A stretch of 64,000 nucleotides of DNA from Bacillus sp. FJAT-26390 (GTDB lineage: Bacteria > Bacillota > Bacilli > Paenibacillales > Paenibacillaceae), in the NCBI RefSeq assembly GCF_001682865.1, contig NZ_MAQX01000022.1, forward strand, positions 248,001-312,000. Reading direction: 5' to 3'. The position numbers and the translations under genes were made by a program. Below are positions 25,462-34,455 of this stretch, one piece after another (positions within the stretch are counted from its first letter, which is position 1; every line of letters begins with the position of its first letter). The notes under the pieces were generated by a model that had not been told where the DNA came from, did not search any database, and saw only the letters and a list, made by a program, of their open reading frames with translations.

Positions 25462-26840
25462 CAGTCATTACCTCCCTGGCCATGAAAACGGCTAAGGTAC
25501 ATGCAGTGTTCAAAAATATAAGATATCGAAGCGCGACCCTCCGAGCGAAGCGCAGGATGCTTGAATATCGAACGGCCTGGCTTAGCGTTAGCCTCAAACA
25601 TCCATATTTCTCCGTCTTTATCGATGCCAATATCCAGACCCAGCTCGCCTAGCCGATGCGGATAATTGCGTTCGATCGCTTCGGATAGCTTGATGGCTGT
25701 TTTTTTCGCTTTTTCAAGCACGGTGCTTGACTGTGCACCGAATGTTTTCTCAAGCGCCTGCTCCGGTGTCATAAGCGAGCCGCCGTTTTTCACATGTGTC
25801 GTTACGCTGCCGCGGCCGGCCTTCTTCGCGCCAATGCCTGCTGGCACCCATTCGTTTTTGCCGTTCTTATGCATATGAAAGCGGAAATCGAGCGGGCAGC
25901 CGTCGATCTCAACGAGCCTGATCCCTTGCTGAACGACATAGTGATTGAGATTATGGCCATGCTTCGTTTGCAGCATCCGCATCAAGCTGCTGAAGTTCGA
26001 GAAACGAAGCAGCACGTTTTGGCTGCCCTTGCGGTACCGTGCGAAATAACCGCGTTTTGGATGATAGGTCAGTCTGTATATGCCTATTCCAAGGCTGCCT
26101 GCGGTCGGTTTGAAATAAAGGAACTGATGTTTTTCGAGCATTTCCTTAATTTGGTCCAAGGTTGGTCCGGATGCGGATTCCGGCAAATGAACCAATGCTT
26201 CGGGATCTTTATCCAGAAGCTTGTAAACGTCGGCTTTATTAAAGAAGCTCCAGTTGAAAAAAGGGATTTTACGGCGCACGAAGCGCTCGCGCAGCGCGTT
26301 GATCGAGGCGGAAGTTTCCGCCTTGCGGTTCGGAAGGCGGTTGTAAACGACGTCCGGAAGCGGTACGATCTTGCGGTACCAGCCGCCCTGCGAGTCAAGA
26401 AAATAGCCGTTGACCGTTTCCTGCTGCCAATTGATATCATGCGGAGTAAAGCCAAAAAGGTAGGCTTTGGACTCTCCGGTGCGGATGATCTGTTTAATGA
26501 AATTCGTTCTTCCGCCAAAAGGATTGCTTTCTGAGCGTATGCCATTATCGCTTAGGATGCCGACAAGCGGACCGAGTTGCACCTCGTTGTCGCCGGTGTT
26601 CAGCACGTATACATTGCCGGATTTCGGCACTCTAATGGACTGCCGTATCCCTGATGACAAGTACAAATGATTGCCTGGCCGGTTCAACTGCTTGATTTCA
26701 GCTGTAATGACTTCTTTGCCCAGCTTGAGGTGAACCGACTTTTTGCCTGAAAGCTTCAGATGCTTTAACAGAGGGCTGGACAAATATACGATATTATTAG
26801 ACTGCTGTGAGAAATGTACGTTACAAGTTGTCAAACTCAT
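25461..26840 (-). CDS. YheC/YheD-type ATP-grasp endospore coat-associated protein
   Basis: The 459-residue protein includes an extra N-terminal domain of about 100 residues (VHLKLGKEVITAEIKQL... and QLGPLVGILSDNG) followed by the ATP-grasp domain: DVVYNRLPNRK, YFKPTAGSLGIGIYR, PLDFRFHMHKNGK and GELGLDIGIDKDGEIWMFEANAKPGRS. It is the third gene of the operon. The ATGA overlap with the upstream gene implies translational coupling. The length is close to that of Bacillus YheD (about 450). Confidence 0.86.
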   Translation of the reverse strand: MSLTTCNVHFSQQSNNIVYLSSPLLKHLKLSGKKSVHLKLGKEVITAEIKQLNRPGNHLYLSSGIRQSIRVPKSGNVYVLNTGDNEVQLGPLVGILSDNGIRSESNPFGGRTNFIKQIIRTGESKAYLFGFTPHDINWQQETVNGYFLDSQGGWYRKIVPLPDVVYNRLPNRKAETSASINALRERFVRRKIPFFNWSFFNKADVYKLLDKDPEALVHLPESASGPTLDQIKEMLEKHQFLYFKPTAGSLGIGIYRLTYHPKRGYFARYRKGSQNVLLRFSNFSSLMRMLQTKHGHNLNHYVVQQGIRLVEIDGCPLDFRFHMHKNGKNEWVPAGIGAKKAGRGSVTTHVKNGGSLMTPEQALEKTFGAQSSTVLEKAKKTAIKLSEAIERNYPHRLGELGLDIGIDKDGEIWMFEANAKPGRSIFKHPALRSEGRASISYIFEHCMYLSRFHGQGGND

Positions 26841-28060
26841 CGATGAACCTCCTGAACGTTGAAAGGCCGTAATTGGTTGTCGGATCTTGTTAAACGGTGA
26901 CGGCCGTTTGTGGATTCATTGGCTGCAAAGTACGGGGACAAGCGCCTGGACAATAAGCGTGCATATAAGAGTGGTCTTTCGATTGACAGCCGCGCGGCCT
27001 CTAGGTCACTAATGATTCGAAAGGAAGAACGGCCTGGCTTCGAATTGGCTTCAATCAGCCAAATTTGACCGCTTGGCTCAATGCCATAATCTAATCCGAG
27101 CTCGGCAAATCTGCCAAATTTGCTTTCAAGACGTTCCGCTGTTTGCTTGCTTATTGTATGGATCTGCTCTAGCAAACGTTCGGCTTTTTGCTTGCCAAAT
27201 TTGGCAGTGATCAGCTGAGCAGCCGGGCGGGCGTCGCCGCCGCCGTGCAGATTGGATGTTAGAGAGCCCGCTTGCCCGGTACGAGAGACTACCCCGGTCA
27301 GCGACCATTTTCCTGTGTGATCCTTCTGCATAAGTGTTCTTACGTCAAAAGGCTTGCCGTCCTCATCGTTAAGCGAAAGGTAAGGCTGAAGCAGGTAGGA
27401 TGAGCGGTTGATAAAGCGGTTTATCCAGTGCTCCAATTCGCTATCCTCCGTAAATGTCATCGAGAAAGAACGGTTCTGGCGGGTTCGCCCATTCACCTTC
27501 GTTGCTCGGCTGAGCGGACAACGCTTGATATGCAATATCCCTCTGCCCTGCATGCCGGCTGATGGCTTAAGCACGATGCCGTCGATATGCCGATCAGCCA
27601 TCTGTTTGACCTGATTTGCAGATTGATAGGGGATCGTTGCAGGCATATGCTTCGCAAGCAAGGAATCTGTTTTAAGTGCGTCAAAGACGTCAAGCTTAGC
27701 CGGAAGAGTGCCGTTAAGCATCAAAAAAGGTTTCTTCTGCGATAACCTGTTCAGCATGCTTTGGCAGCGGGTTCGCTGATTAGCTTCGGTGAAGAAGCAT
27801 CGATCATAGATAATATCCGGCAATGGAACTTGCTGCCATGCCCAGCGGCCTTGCTCATAGCAATAACCATACAGCTGCCCAGATTTCGGCTGCAGGCTTT
27901 CTTCTGAGAATACATAGACATGAATGCCAAGCGGTTTGCCGGCCATGCTGAGCGCTTGGCAGAAGCGGGGTTCCGGCAAGGCGGGCTCCGATTCACGTTC
28001 CAAGGGTTTCCGGTTGATCGATGCGACGACGATTCCGAGTATAACCATTCGAGCCTGCAT
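26837..28060 (-). CDS. YheC/YheD-type ATP-grasp protein, short N-terminus
   Basis: The 407-residue paralogue lacks the 100-residue N-terminal domain seen in the genes on both sides. The ATP-grasp part is intact: DIIYDRCFFTE, VLKPSAGMQGRGILHIK, PFDVRTLMQKDHTGKW and ELGLDYGIEPSGQIWLIEANSKPGRSS. GGAGGCGCC lies just before ATG 28060. It is second in the operon, 11 bases after the first gene. Its C-terminal tail (residues about 375-407) is basic and unlike the other copies. Confidence 0.85.
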   Translation of the reverse strand: MQARMVILGIVVASINRKPLERESEPALPEPRFCQALSMAGKPLGIHVYVFSEESLQPKSGQLYGYCYEQGRWAWQQVPLPDIIYDRCFFTEANQRTRCQSMLNRLSQKKPFLMLNGTLPAKLDVFDALKTDSLLAKHMPATIPYQSANQVKQMADRHIDGIVLKPSAGMQGRGILHIKRCPLSRATKVNGRTRQNRSFSMTFTEDSELEHWINRFINRSSYLLQPYLSLNDEDGKPFDVRTLMQKDHTGKWSLTGVVSRTGQAGSLTSNLHGGGDARPAAQLITAKFGKQKAERLLEQIHTISKQTAERLESKFGRFAELGLDYGIEPSGQIWLIEANSKPGRSSFRIISDLEAARLSIERPLLYARLLSRRLSPYFAANESTNGRHRLTRSDNQLRPFNVQEVHR

Positions 28061-28071
28061 AGGCGCCTCCG

Positions 28072-29445
28072 TTAAAAGCCCGATAAAAACCGGGAATATT
28101 GGATCATCATACGGACGGATGGACGAATCTTGTTGTCGTTCAGCGGCGTGTTGTCGTTCTTCGACGGCTTTGAATTGACTTCAAGAAGCCATACGCGGCC
28201 TCCGGTATCAAGCGCCAAATCGATCCCAAGCTCGCCAAAATGCGCTGGAATTTGTGTGTCTACACCGCGCGCGATATTCAGCGCCGCTTGCTGCAGCCGC
28301 TGCACCGCTTCATTCCTGCTCAGCCCGGCTTGCAAATTTGATTTTGTGACGGCCTCCAAGGCCGTGCTGAGCGTTCCGCCCCGGGCCAGATTGGAGACGA
28401 AATGATCGTTGCCGGCTGTGCGTGCGACGATGGACGTAAGGGTCCATTTGCCGCTTGCGTTTTTTTGGACAAGCGCGCGGAAATCAACGGGCCGCTTCTG
28501 GATTTCGATCAGCTGCAGACCCTGTTGGACTTGGTAGCGGACGGTTTTCATTTTGGCGGAAATGGACGAGAAAAGCTTTACCAGACTCGTATGCTGCTGC
28601 CTGCGCGTTCCTGCGGAAGTTGCGTACAATGCCTGATAATTGTTCGTATCGAGCCGCGTAATGCGAATGATCCCTTTGCCTAAGCTGCCGCGGACCGGTT
28701 TGAGAAAAACGTTGTTGTAGCGGGAGCACATGGACTTCAGCATCGTATAGTTGCGCAGCAAATGGGATTCAGGCAAGTACCGCGCGAGCGTCTCATCCTT
28801 TTTCAGCGCGTCAAAAACCTCGACCTTATCCAGAAACTTTTCGTTGAAAATGGCCGTCTCGTGCTGCAGTTTTACTTCTTTCATAAAATGTTGTACGCTG
28901 GGTCTGTTCTCCATTTTTCTTGACGTCAGGCGGTTATTGACGACGTCGGGAATAGGCATTTTAACACGCTGCCAGCCCTCCGAATAGATCCAGCCGTCAA
29001 CGGTATCCAGGCTTGTGCCGATTTGGCTAGGGGTGAAGAAATAAACGAATACGCCTTGCGCCGTACTGGCTTCTACCAGCTCCTTGCAAAACATGGAAAT
29101 GGAACCGAATGGTTTATCCGGCGTATGCGGATAATCACGGCTGACGAGTACGCCGATCAATGGTCCAAGCACCAGCGTGGCGGTCCCGGCTTTATATTGC
29201 AGCCTGATCGATGCTCCATTTGTGAAGCCCATTTGTCTTGCCAAGCTTTGGCTCATCCTCATGCCATCGTATTTTGCAACAGGAATAACCTTCACATGAT
29301 GCCGGAAGGCACCGAATTTTAATTGAATGTGCTGGCCTTGTGGAATCTTCCATTGCTTTACATAGGCTTCGCCAAGCATGAGCGTATCTTCCGGAAGCAT
29401 GCCGGAGCTGATCACCTGTACGGCTACTTTAGATTTGAGCATCAT
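28072..29445 (-). CDS. YheC/YheD-type ATP-grasp endospore coat-associated protein
   Basis: This is the first gene of the coat operon, 457 residues, with the N-terminal beta domain (QHIQLKFGAFRHHVKVI and TLVLGPLIGVLVSRD) and the ATP-grasp domain: DVVNNRLTSRK, FLKPVRGSLGKGIIRI, PVDFRALVQKNASGKW and GELGIDLALDTGGRVWLLEVNSKPSKND. GGAAGGAG precedes ATG 29445 (a second ATG lies at 29442). It is divergent from yheA, as expected if this locus is the counterpart of the Bacillus yhe cluster. Confidence 0.86.
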   Translation of the reverse strand: MMLKSKVAVQVISSGMLPEDTLMLGEAYVKQWKIPQGQHIQLKFGAFRHHVKVIPVAKYDGMRMSQSLARQMGFTNGASIRLQYKAGTATLVLGPLIGVLVSRDYPHTPDKPFGSISMFCKELVEASTAQGVFVYFFTPSQIGTSLDTVDGWIYSEGWQRVKMPIPDVVNNRLTSRKMENRPSVQHFMKEVKLQHETAIFNEKFLDKVEVFDALKKDETLARYLPESHLLRNYTMLKSMCSRYNNVFLKPVRGSLGKGIIRITRLDTNNYQALYATSAGTRRQQHTSLVKLFSSISAKMKTVRYQVQQGLQLIEIQKRPVDFRALVQKNASGKWTLTSIVARTAGNDHFVSNLARGGTLSTALEAVTKSNLQAGLSRNEAVQRLQQAALNIARGVDTQIPAHFGELGIDLALDTGGRVWLLEVNSKPSKNDNTPLNDNKIRPSVRMMIQYSRFLSGF

Positions 29446-29672
29446 AAATCTCCTTCCAAGCAGGAGGATGACGATAAGAGGTCAGCAACTAGGTTTTTTA
29501 AACGAATTACTTCATCATATGAGGACATCTACCCCTTGGTGAATCACAAAAAGATATGATGCTTGTGTAGTTTTCATGTGCTTTTCCATCAGGGACTTGG
29601 CTCATGATTTGATTAAGCGTTATGATTAAACGTAGACATATACCATCACAATGAATGAATGGAGAGAGACTA

Positions 29673-30008
29673 ATGAATATTTATGACAAAGCTTATGAAT
29701 TAGCGAAGGCGCTGAAAGAGAGCGAGGAAGCGAAGCTGCTGAAAGCTGCGAAGGAAGCTGCTGAGGCTGATCCTGCCGCGAAGGAGATGCTTGATGATTT
29801 TCGCGAGCGCCAAAACTTTTTGCAGCAAAAAATGATGGCTGGCGAAGAGCCGTCCGCTGAGGACATGGAGAAAATGAACAAGCTCTACGAGGTGATCACG
29901 CTTAATCCGTTGATCGGCAAGCTGCTGGACGCGGAGCGCCGGTTTGCCGTCGTATTCGAGGATGTCAATCGGATCATGTCCGATGTGCTGAAGTCTATCG
30001 TAGATTAA
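29673..30008 (+). CDS. yheA: YheA/YlbF-family protein
   Basis: The 111-residue helical protein (MNIYDKAYELAKALKES...) belongs to the YlbF/YmcA family and most resembles YheA (UPF0342). Its middle is Ala/Glu/Lys-rich and probably coiled coil. ATG 29673 has GGAGAGAG 4 bases upstream; an in-frame ATG at 29655 comes before that site. The neighbouring YheC/YheD-like genes match the Bacillus yhe gene group and support the name. Confidence 0.82.
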   Translation: MNIYDKAYELAKALKESEEAKLLKAAKEAAEADPAAKEMLDDFRERQNFLQQKMMAGEEPSAEDMEKMNKLYEVITLNPLIGKLLDAERRFAVVFEDVNRIMSDVLKSIVD

Positions 30009-30098
30009 TTTGAGACATAACCCCTGTCCACTTCTCATAGAATGGTAATGCGGACAAGAGAGTGAGCCGCTTACGACCCTATGGAGGAGCTGAGAGTG

Positions 30099-30377
30099 AT
30101 GTTTTCCGGAAAAGGCCGTCATGTATTGTATTTGCTTATTGCGCTTGCGATGCTCGTATATGCGCTTCCGCGTCTTGAGCTGAGCGCGCCGTGGAGCTTG
30201 ATGAGTGTATTTGGTCTCGTATGGATATTGTTTGCGCTCGTGATCGTGACGGCGCATGTCAATGCGCTGGTGATGAATGACGAGAAGCGCAGAGAACTGG
30301 CGCGCATTAAGAAGGCGAAGGCGCTGCTTTGGGAGCAGAAGCTGCTGCAGAAGGCAACAAGAAGGGCTCGCGGTTAA
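30099..30377 (+). CDS. Small membrane protein of unknown function
   Basis: About 92 residues: two hydrophobic helices (about 7-24 and 32-55) followed by a basic helical tail (KRRELARIKKAKALLWEQKLLQK). GGAGGAG at 30083 is 9 bases before ATG 30099; GTG 30096 is an alternative start. The family is not recognised. It is co-oriented with yheA, about 90 bases downstream. Confidence 0.65.
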   Translation: MFSGKGRHVLYLLIALAMLVYALPRLELSAPWSLMSVFGLVWILFALVIVTAHVNALVMNDEKRRELARIKKAKALLWEQKLLQKATRRARG

Positions 30378-30430
30378 CTTTAGGCAGCCATTTGCCCGCT
30401 TTGAACAGGGATGCTTGGATAACATGAAAA

Positions 30431-30480
30431 AAAATAGCGGTACAGGAGAGTTATTCCTGTACCGCTATTTTTCTCTTTTT
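30431..30480. terminator. Bidirectional terminator
   Basis: A 16-bp perfect stem (AAAATAGCGGTACAGG / CCTGTACCGCTATTTT) is flanked by an A-run and a T-run. It separates the membrane-protein gene from the convergent XRE gene. Confidence 0.9.
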
Positions 30481-30527
30481 ATAATCTGCGTGCCTTTCCA
30501 GACAGTCCCTTTGCGGACATGGATCAT

Positions 30528-30881
30528 TTATTGCATGTCCTTGAATTGTACAAGCTGCTTGACAAATTTATATACGGCTTCCTGCTCTTTCAAGCTGAGA
30601 CCGTTTATTTGATGAACAATTTTGGTCGCATAACCCTCGTCTTCAGGCTCTTCTACAGCATCCGGGCTAGATATGACATTCACAATTTTCTCTAGCGGCG
30701 TTTGCAGTGCAAGCGCGATTTTGCTGAGTACGTCAATGGTCGGATTTTTCTCTCCGCGTTCAACTTGTCCCATATAGGAAGCGTTAATATCAGCGCGGAA
30801 AGCGAGCTGCTCTTGGCTTAGCCCTCTTTTTTTGCGCAGCAGACGAATGTTTTCTCCTACAAGCCCTGCAATCTCACTCAT
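30528..30881 (-). CDS. XRE-family helix-turn-helix regulator
   Basis: The 117-residue protein has an N-terminal HTH_XRE domain (NIRLLRKKRGLSQEQLAFRA, then ASYMGQVERGEKNPTIDVLSKIA) and a C-terminal helical segment of about 45 residues that may dimerise or sense. Similar SinR/SlrR-like proteins control development in spore formers, but no target is visible here. It is transcribed away from the gene at 31110. Confidence 0.85.
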   Translation of the reverse strand: MSEIAGLVGENIRLLRKKRGLSQEQLAFRADINASYMGQVERGEKNPTIDVLSKIALALQTPLEKIVNVISSPDAVEEPEDEGYATKIVHQINGLSLKEQEAVYKFVKQLVQFKDMQ

Positions 30882-31109
30882 ACCGTCACCTCAGCCTAAC
30901 GATAAAACTTTACCTGCCTATCAACAACGCTCTATAGAGCATATTAAAAATAGTGACTATAATCATTGACTAATAGATGGGCTCTTTACTATAATTGTGT
31001 AAAAAGTATCATTCTATCGACAAGTTTACCTATAAAGGGTCAATTTACCAATTCCGTGAAAAATGATAGGATATAGAAGGGAAGAAACGTGACGCTAGGA
31101 GGACTGCAA

Positions 31110-31583
31110 GTGGTTGATGAATTCGAGTTTTTCAGAAAAGTTCGCGCTTACTATAACAACGTTCCCTTCCTTGTCCGATTCTCTTATCGCTTGTCTCAAC
31201 GTGTAAATAAGGCTATAACGGCCCGCGGCTCTTTCAGTTGTCGTGTAAACCCTCATACCCAGATCGTTGAATATGTGCTTGAGCTCAAATCCGATTCTAT
31301 TTCTAGACCGTACAGCGAGCATAGCTCGTTTTTGTTTTCTAGCATTTATGAAGAGATTCCAGCGCAAACCATTGAAATGAATCAATTCCTCATTTTGGCG
31401 CTCCGTTATCCGATTCCGATTGATTATGATTGGCAGGCCTTCATTATGTCCGGCGCTGAGGGTGCCATCAACTCGCAAACGATACAGCAGTTATTCAAAA
31501 AATGGAAGCTAAAGGGCAACATGGGACAATTCATTGACGCCAAGCTGAAGGTAGAGCAGGTGCTGCTGCAATGGCAGCTATAA
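31110..31583 (+). CDS. Hypothetical protein upstream of ytoI
   Basis: From GTG 31110, chosen because AGGAGG lies 7 bases upstream, the protein has 157 residues (MVDEFEFFRKVRAYY...). It is soluble, with aromatic-rich segments and no Cys motif or signal peptide. I do not recognise the family. Its position, 90 bases before ytoI and in the same direction, suggests shared expression, but no function can be assigned. Confidence 0.6.
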   Translation: MVDEFEFFRKVRAYYNNVPFLVRFSYRLSQRVNKAITARGSFSCRVNPHTQIVEYVLELKSDSISRPYSEHSSFLFSSIYEEIPAQTIEMNQFLILALRYPIPIDYDWQAFIMSGAEGAINSQTIQQLFKKWKLKGNMGQFIDAKLKVEQVLLQWQL

Positions 31584-31673
31584 GAGTGATATGAATCGGG
31601 ACGAGCATGACTTGTTGTTCGCTTTCTCCTATAATAGGGGGAGAGGATAGCAAGTTGGACGGAGGTTAGTGAA

Positions 31674-33035
31674 GTGGCTCCAATCGTACCGGGTAATGAA
31701 ACAAGCACGAAGCATGAACAGATTTTGAATTATATTCAAAGCCTTAAGATTGGAACGAAAATTTCAGTACGCGCCATTGCGAAGGAGCTTGGCGTTAGCG
31801 AGGGTACGGCATACAAGGCATTTAAGGAAGCGGAAAGCTCAGGCCTAGTCAGCACGAAGGAGCGAATCGGAACGGTTCGGATCGACCGCAAGCGCCGGGA
31901 AGCGCTCGACCAGCTTACCTTTGGCGAGGTTGCCGAAATCGTGGAAGGAAAGCTGTTTGGAGGGGCTGCTGGCCTTGATAAAACGCTGCATAAATTCGTC
32001 ATAGGCGCGATGGAGCTTGACGCGATGCTTCGTTATATCGACGAGGGCAGCCTGTTGATTGTGGGTAACCGAATTGACGCGCATCGGTGTGCGCTGGAGG
32101 AGGGTGCCGGCGTTCTCATTACCGGCGGCTTCGAGCCAAGCGCGGAAGTGATCCAATTGGCTGATGAGCGTGTTCTCCCGATTATTAGCTCCAGACATGA
32201 TACGTTTACGGTAGCCTCCATGATCAACCGCGCTATGTACGATCGGCTCATAAAACGAAAAATTATGCTGATTGAAGATATCGTTACGTTCAGCAGGCCG
32301 GCTGACGTGCTTCGAATCGGGCATACCATAGCCGATTTCCATAAGCTATCTCGCGCAACCGGCTATTCACGCTTTCCCGTTGTGGATGATAGAAGCAAGG
32401 TCGTTGGCATGATGACGGCGAAGGATGCGATTGGCACGCCAGAGGACAGCGCTGTCGATAAGGTAATGACCAAGCAGCCGATTACGGCGGCTCCGAATAT
32501 TACAGTCACGTCCGCTGCTCATACGATGGCCGCAGAAGGCATTGATTTGCTGCCTATCGTGGATAGGCACCGCAAGCTGCTTGGTGTCGTAACGAGGCAG
32601 GAAGTGCTTGATGCGATGCGCTTTGCAGGCAAACAGCCGGAATCAGGCGAGACATTTGAAGACTTGATGTGGACAGGCTTTATGGCTACCGCTAACGTTA
32701 ATGCGGTTGGCGTTGATGAGCTGGGCATCGCGTATAAAGGGACGATTACGCCGCAAATGTCGGGTGCGCTGGGAATGGTATCCGAGGGACTTCTTGCTAC
32801 GCTTATGACACAAGCGGCGCGTAGAATGATTCGAGAGACAGCTAAGCGCGATTACTTGCTTGAGAGCATGACCACTTATTTTGTCCGTCCCGTCCAAATA
32901 GATAGTGAAATTACGATCATACCGAAGGCGCTTGAGATGAGCAGGAAGTTTACGAAGCTGGAGATCGAGGTGAAGGACGCGAAAGGTCTGGCCGCCAAAG
33001 CGATGCTGACGGCCCAGATGATTGATCCGTATTAA
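31674..33035 (+). CDS. ytoI: YtoI-like protein: HTH, DRTGG, CBS pair, hotdog domain
   Basis: The 453-residue protein starts with GTG 31674 behind GGAGG. Order of domains: an N-terminal winged HTH (ISVRAIAKELGVSEGTAYKAF), a DRTGG domain (about 70-185), two CBS repeats (about 195-310, VVDDRSKVVGMMTAKDA and IVDRHRKLLGVVTRQEV) and a C-terminal hotdog/thioesterase-like domain (about 330-445). CBS pairs bind adenine nucleotides and DRTGG is found in metabolite-sensing proteins, so a nucleotide-sensing regulator is likely. In Bacillus ytoI is near ytpI and dnaE, as here. Confidence 0.83.
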   Translation: MAPIVPGNETSTKHEQILNYIQSLKIGTKISVRAIAKELGVSEGTAYKAFKEAESSGLVSTKERIGTVRIDRKRREALDQLTFGEVAEIVEGKLFGGAAGLDKTLHKFVIGAMELDAMLRYIDEGSLLIVGNRIDAHRCALEEGAGVLITGGFEPSAEVIQLADERVLPIISSRHDTFTVASMINRAMYDRLIKRKIMLIEDIVTFSRPADVLRIGHTIADFHKLSRATGYSRFPVVDDRSKVVGMMTAKDAIGTPEDSAVDKVMTKQPITAAPNITVTSAAHTMAAEGIDLLPIVDRHRKLLGVVTRQEVLDAMRFAGKQPESGETFEDLMWTGFMATANVNAVGVDELGIAYKGTITPQMSGALGMVSEGLLATLMTQAARRMIRETAKRDYLLESMTTYFVRPVQIDSEITIIPKALEMSRKFTKLEIEVKDAKGLAAKAMLTAQMIDPY

Positions 33036-33043
33036 CGGCTGTA

Positions 33044-33340
33044 TTAGCTTCTTGGCGAGCTGTAGATGCTGAGATTGCGAAGGCCCGCGAACAGGTTGAA
33101 TACGCCAAGCACTAGAAATATCGCGCCAATGACGATGCGAAGCGTGGATTCGCCGGACAAGAACAGCTGAACCAATGCGATAAATAGCAGCATGATCCCC
33201 ATGCTAATATTCATTCTAGCAGAGAAGATGGCCCTTGTTCTCGCATCGGAGGAACGGCGTGATTTGAAGCTGAACAAAGCCGAGAACACGAGTGAAATAA
33301 GGATGCCCGGCATGAGCAGCCATTGCAGAAGTTGATCCAT
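33044..33340 (-). CDS. ytpI: YtpI-family membrane protein
   Basis: The 98-residue protein has three hydrophobic segments, with the pattern ILISLVFSALFSFKSRR and RIVIGAIFLVLGVFNLFAG. It matches the YtpI family in size and topology. AAAGGAG precedes ATG 33340. Its function is unknown. Only 8 bases separate its end from the convergent ytoI end, and no terminator lies between them. Confidence 0.72.
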   Translation of the reverse strand: MDQLLQWLLMPGILISLVFSALFSFKSRRSSDARTRAIFSARMNISMGIMLLFIALVQLFLSGESTLRIVIGAIFLVLGVFNLFAGLRNLSIYSSPRS

Positions 33341-33428
33341 AAGAGAGTAGCTCCTTTAAGTTATGTAGTTGCAGCATCAATTTCGTAAATAGACAGGCTC
33401 TATTGTACCACGAAATGAGGCAGCGTGC

Positions 33429-33944
33429 TTAGGAAGGAGGCTTCGTGTAGTCCCGAACCTTGATCCATACATGAAGGACATTTTCGACGACGAGGATCGT
33501 CTTCACCTCAATGGTGTAATCTTTGTTGAACACATCCATATAGACTTTCTTGTCAAGGAGCTTTCGGGCGAATTTGGCATCGGAATCGATGACGTAAATA
33601 CTTTGGCCGAGGAATCCCTGAAGATCTTTTTTTATACGTTTAAGAAGCTCGGCTTCCGTCACTTGGTCAAGGTCGGGCCTGCCGGAATTTTGTCCGGCCT
33701 CTTTCTCTATGCGCGGCAGAATGCTTTTAATAACCGTGTGCTGATTTTTGAATTCTTTTAAATGCCGGATATCCTGCTCGTATTGCTCAAGCTTCACCTC
33801 AAGCTCGCTCTTCAAAATAATCAAAGCTTGGAACTCCGCCAAATAAAGCGAATTATAGACGATCGCTCCGATTATCATCCCGAGTATCAACATCCCACCC
33901 ATTTGCATGCCTCTCACAAAACGTCCAAACGGCGGTACTCGCAT
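33429..33944 (-). CDS. ytrI: Sporulation membrane protein YtrI
   Basis: The 171-residue protein has one N-terminal membrane helix (MGGMLILGMIIGAIVYNSLYL), a coiled-coil region (FQALIILKSELEVKLEQYEQ onward) and a C-terminal domain. It matches YtrI, which in Bacillus is made in the mother cell under sigma-E and is required for normal sporulation. It follows ytrH by 3 bases, as in Bacillus. Confidence 0.85.
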   Translation of the reverse strand: MRVPPFGRFVRGMQMGGMLILGMIIGAIVYNSLYLAEFQALIILKSELEVKLEQYEQDIRHLKEFKNQHTVIKSILPRIEKEAGQNSGRPDLDQVTEAELLKRIKKDLQGFLGQSIYVIDSDAKFARKLLDKKVYMDVFNKDYTIEVKTILVVENVLHVWIKVRDYTKPPS

Positions 33945-33947
33945 CGC

Positions 33948-34274
33948 TTAAACGGCTCCCTTGCATATAAGCCTGACCAGCTCCGTACCTAAATGTGCGC
34001 CTAGAAAAGCGATGATGATAAAGCTGATTTGCTGCGCCGCCGGATTCAAGTATCCCTCCATGATGTTGCTTTCAATGACGCGGACGGGATCGATTGATCC
34101 GCCGACAGCTGCGACGATTGCCCATATTTTCAGCCTTGCGGCCGTATCAAGCATGGTGGTCGCGGGCGGCAGCAGCATGAATACCGAGCCGATCCCCGCT
34201 AGCGTCGAGCCCCCAAGGACGACGCCAAGCGCAATGAAGAAATCAAGCCCCGCTTTGGACAAATAGTAGCTCAT
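33948..34274 (-). CDS. ytrH: Sporulation protein YtrH
   Basis: The 108-residue protein has three hydrophobic segments and matches YtrH (segments FFIALGVVLGGSTLAGIGSVFM and QQISFIIIAFLGAHLGTELVR). It forms a two-gene operon with ytrI and is divergent from dnaE. TTTAGGAGG lies upstream of ATG 34274. I could not pick out a convincing sigma-E promoter. Confidence 0.86.
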   Translation of the reverse strand: MSYYLSKAGLDFFIALGVVLGGSTLAGIGSVFMLLPPATTMLDTAARLKIWAIVAAVGGSIDPVRVIESNIMEGYLNPAAQQISFIIIAFLGAHLGTELVRLICKGAV

Positions 34275-34455
34275 AGGTTTACCTCCTAAAGGATAGTGAA
34301 ATGAAACGGAATCGAGAAGCCGATGCCAACAGCTGGTTTATGAACATCGGGTTTAACACGCTTGTATGCCCTGCTACCATTCTATGGGCGTGTCCTACGC
34401 TATTATGATAAAATAGACTTAACTTATTTGGTCTACGCGGAAAGGAACGGTTGCG

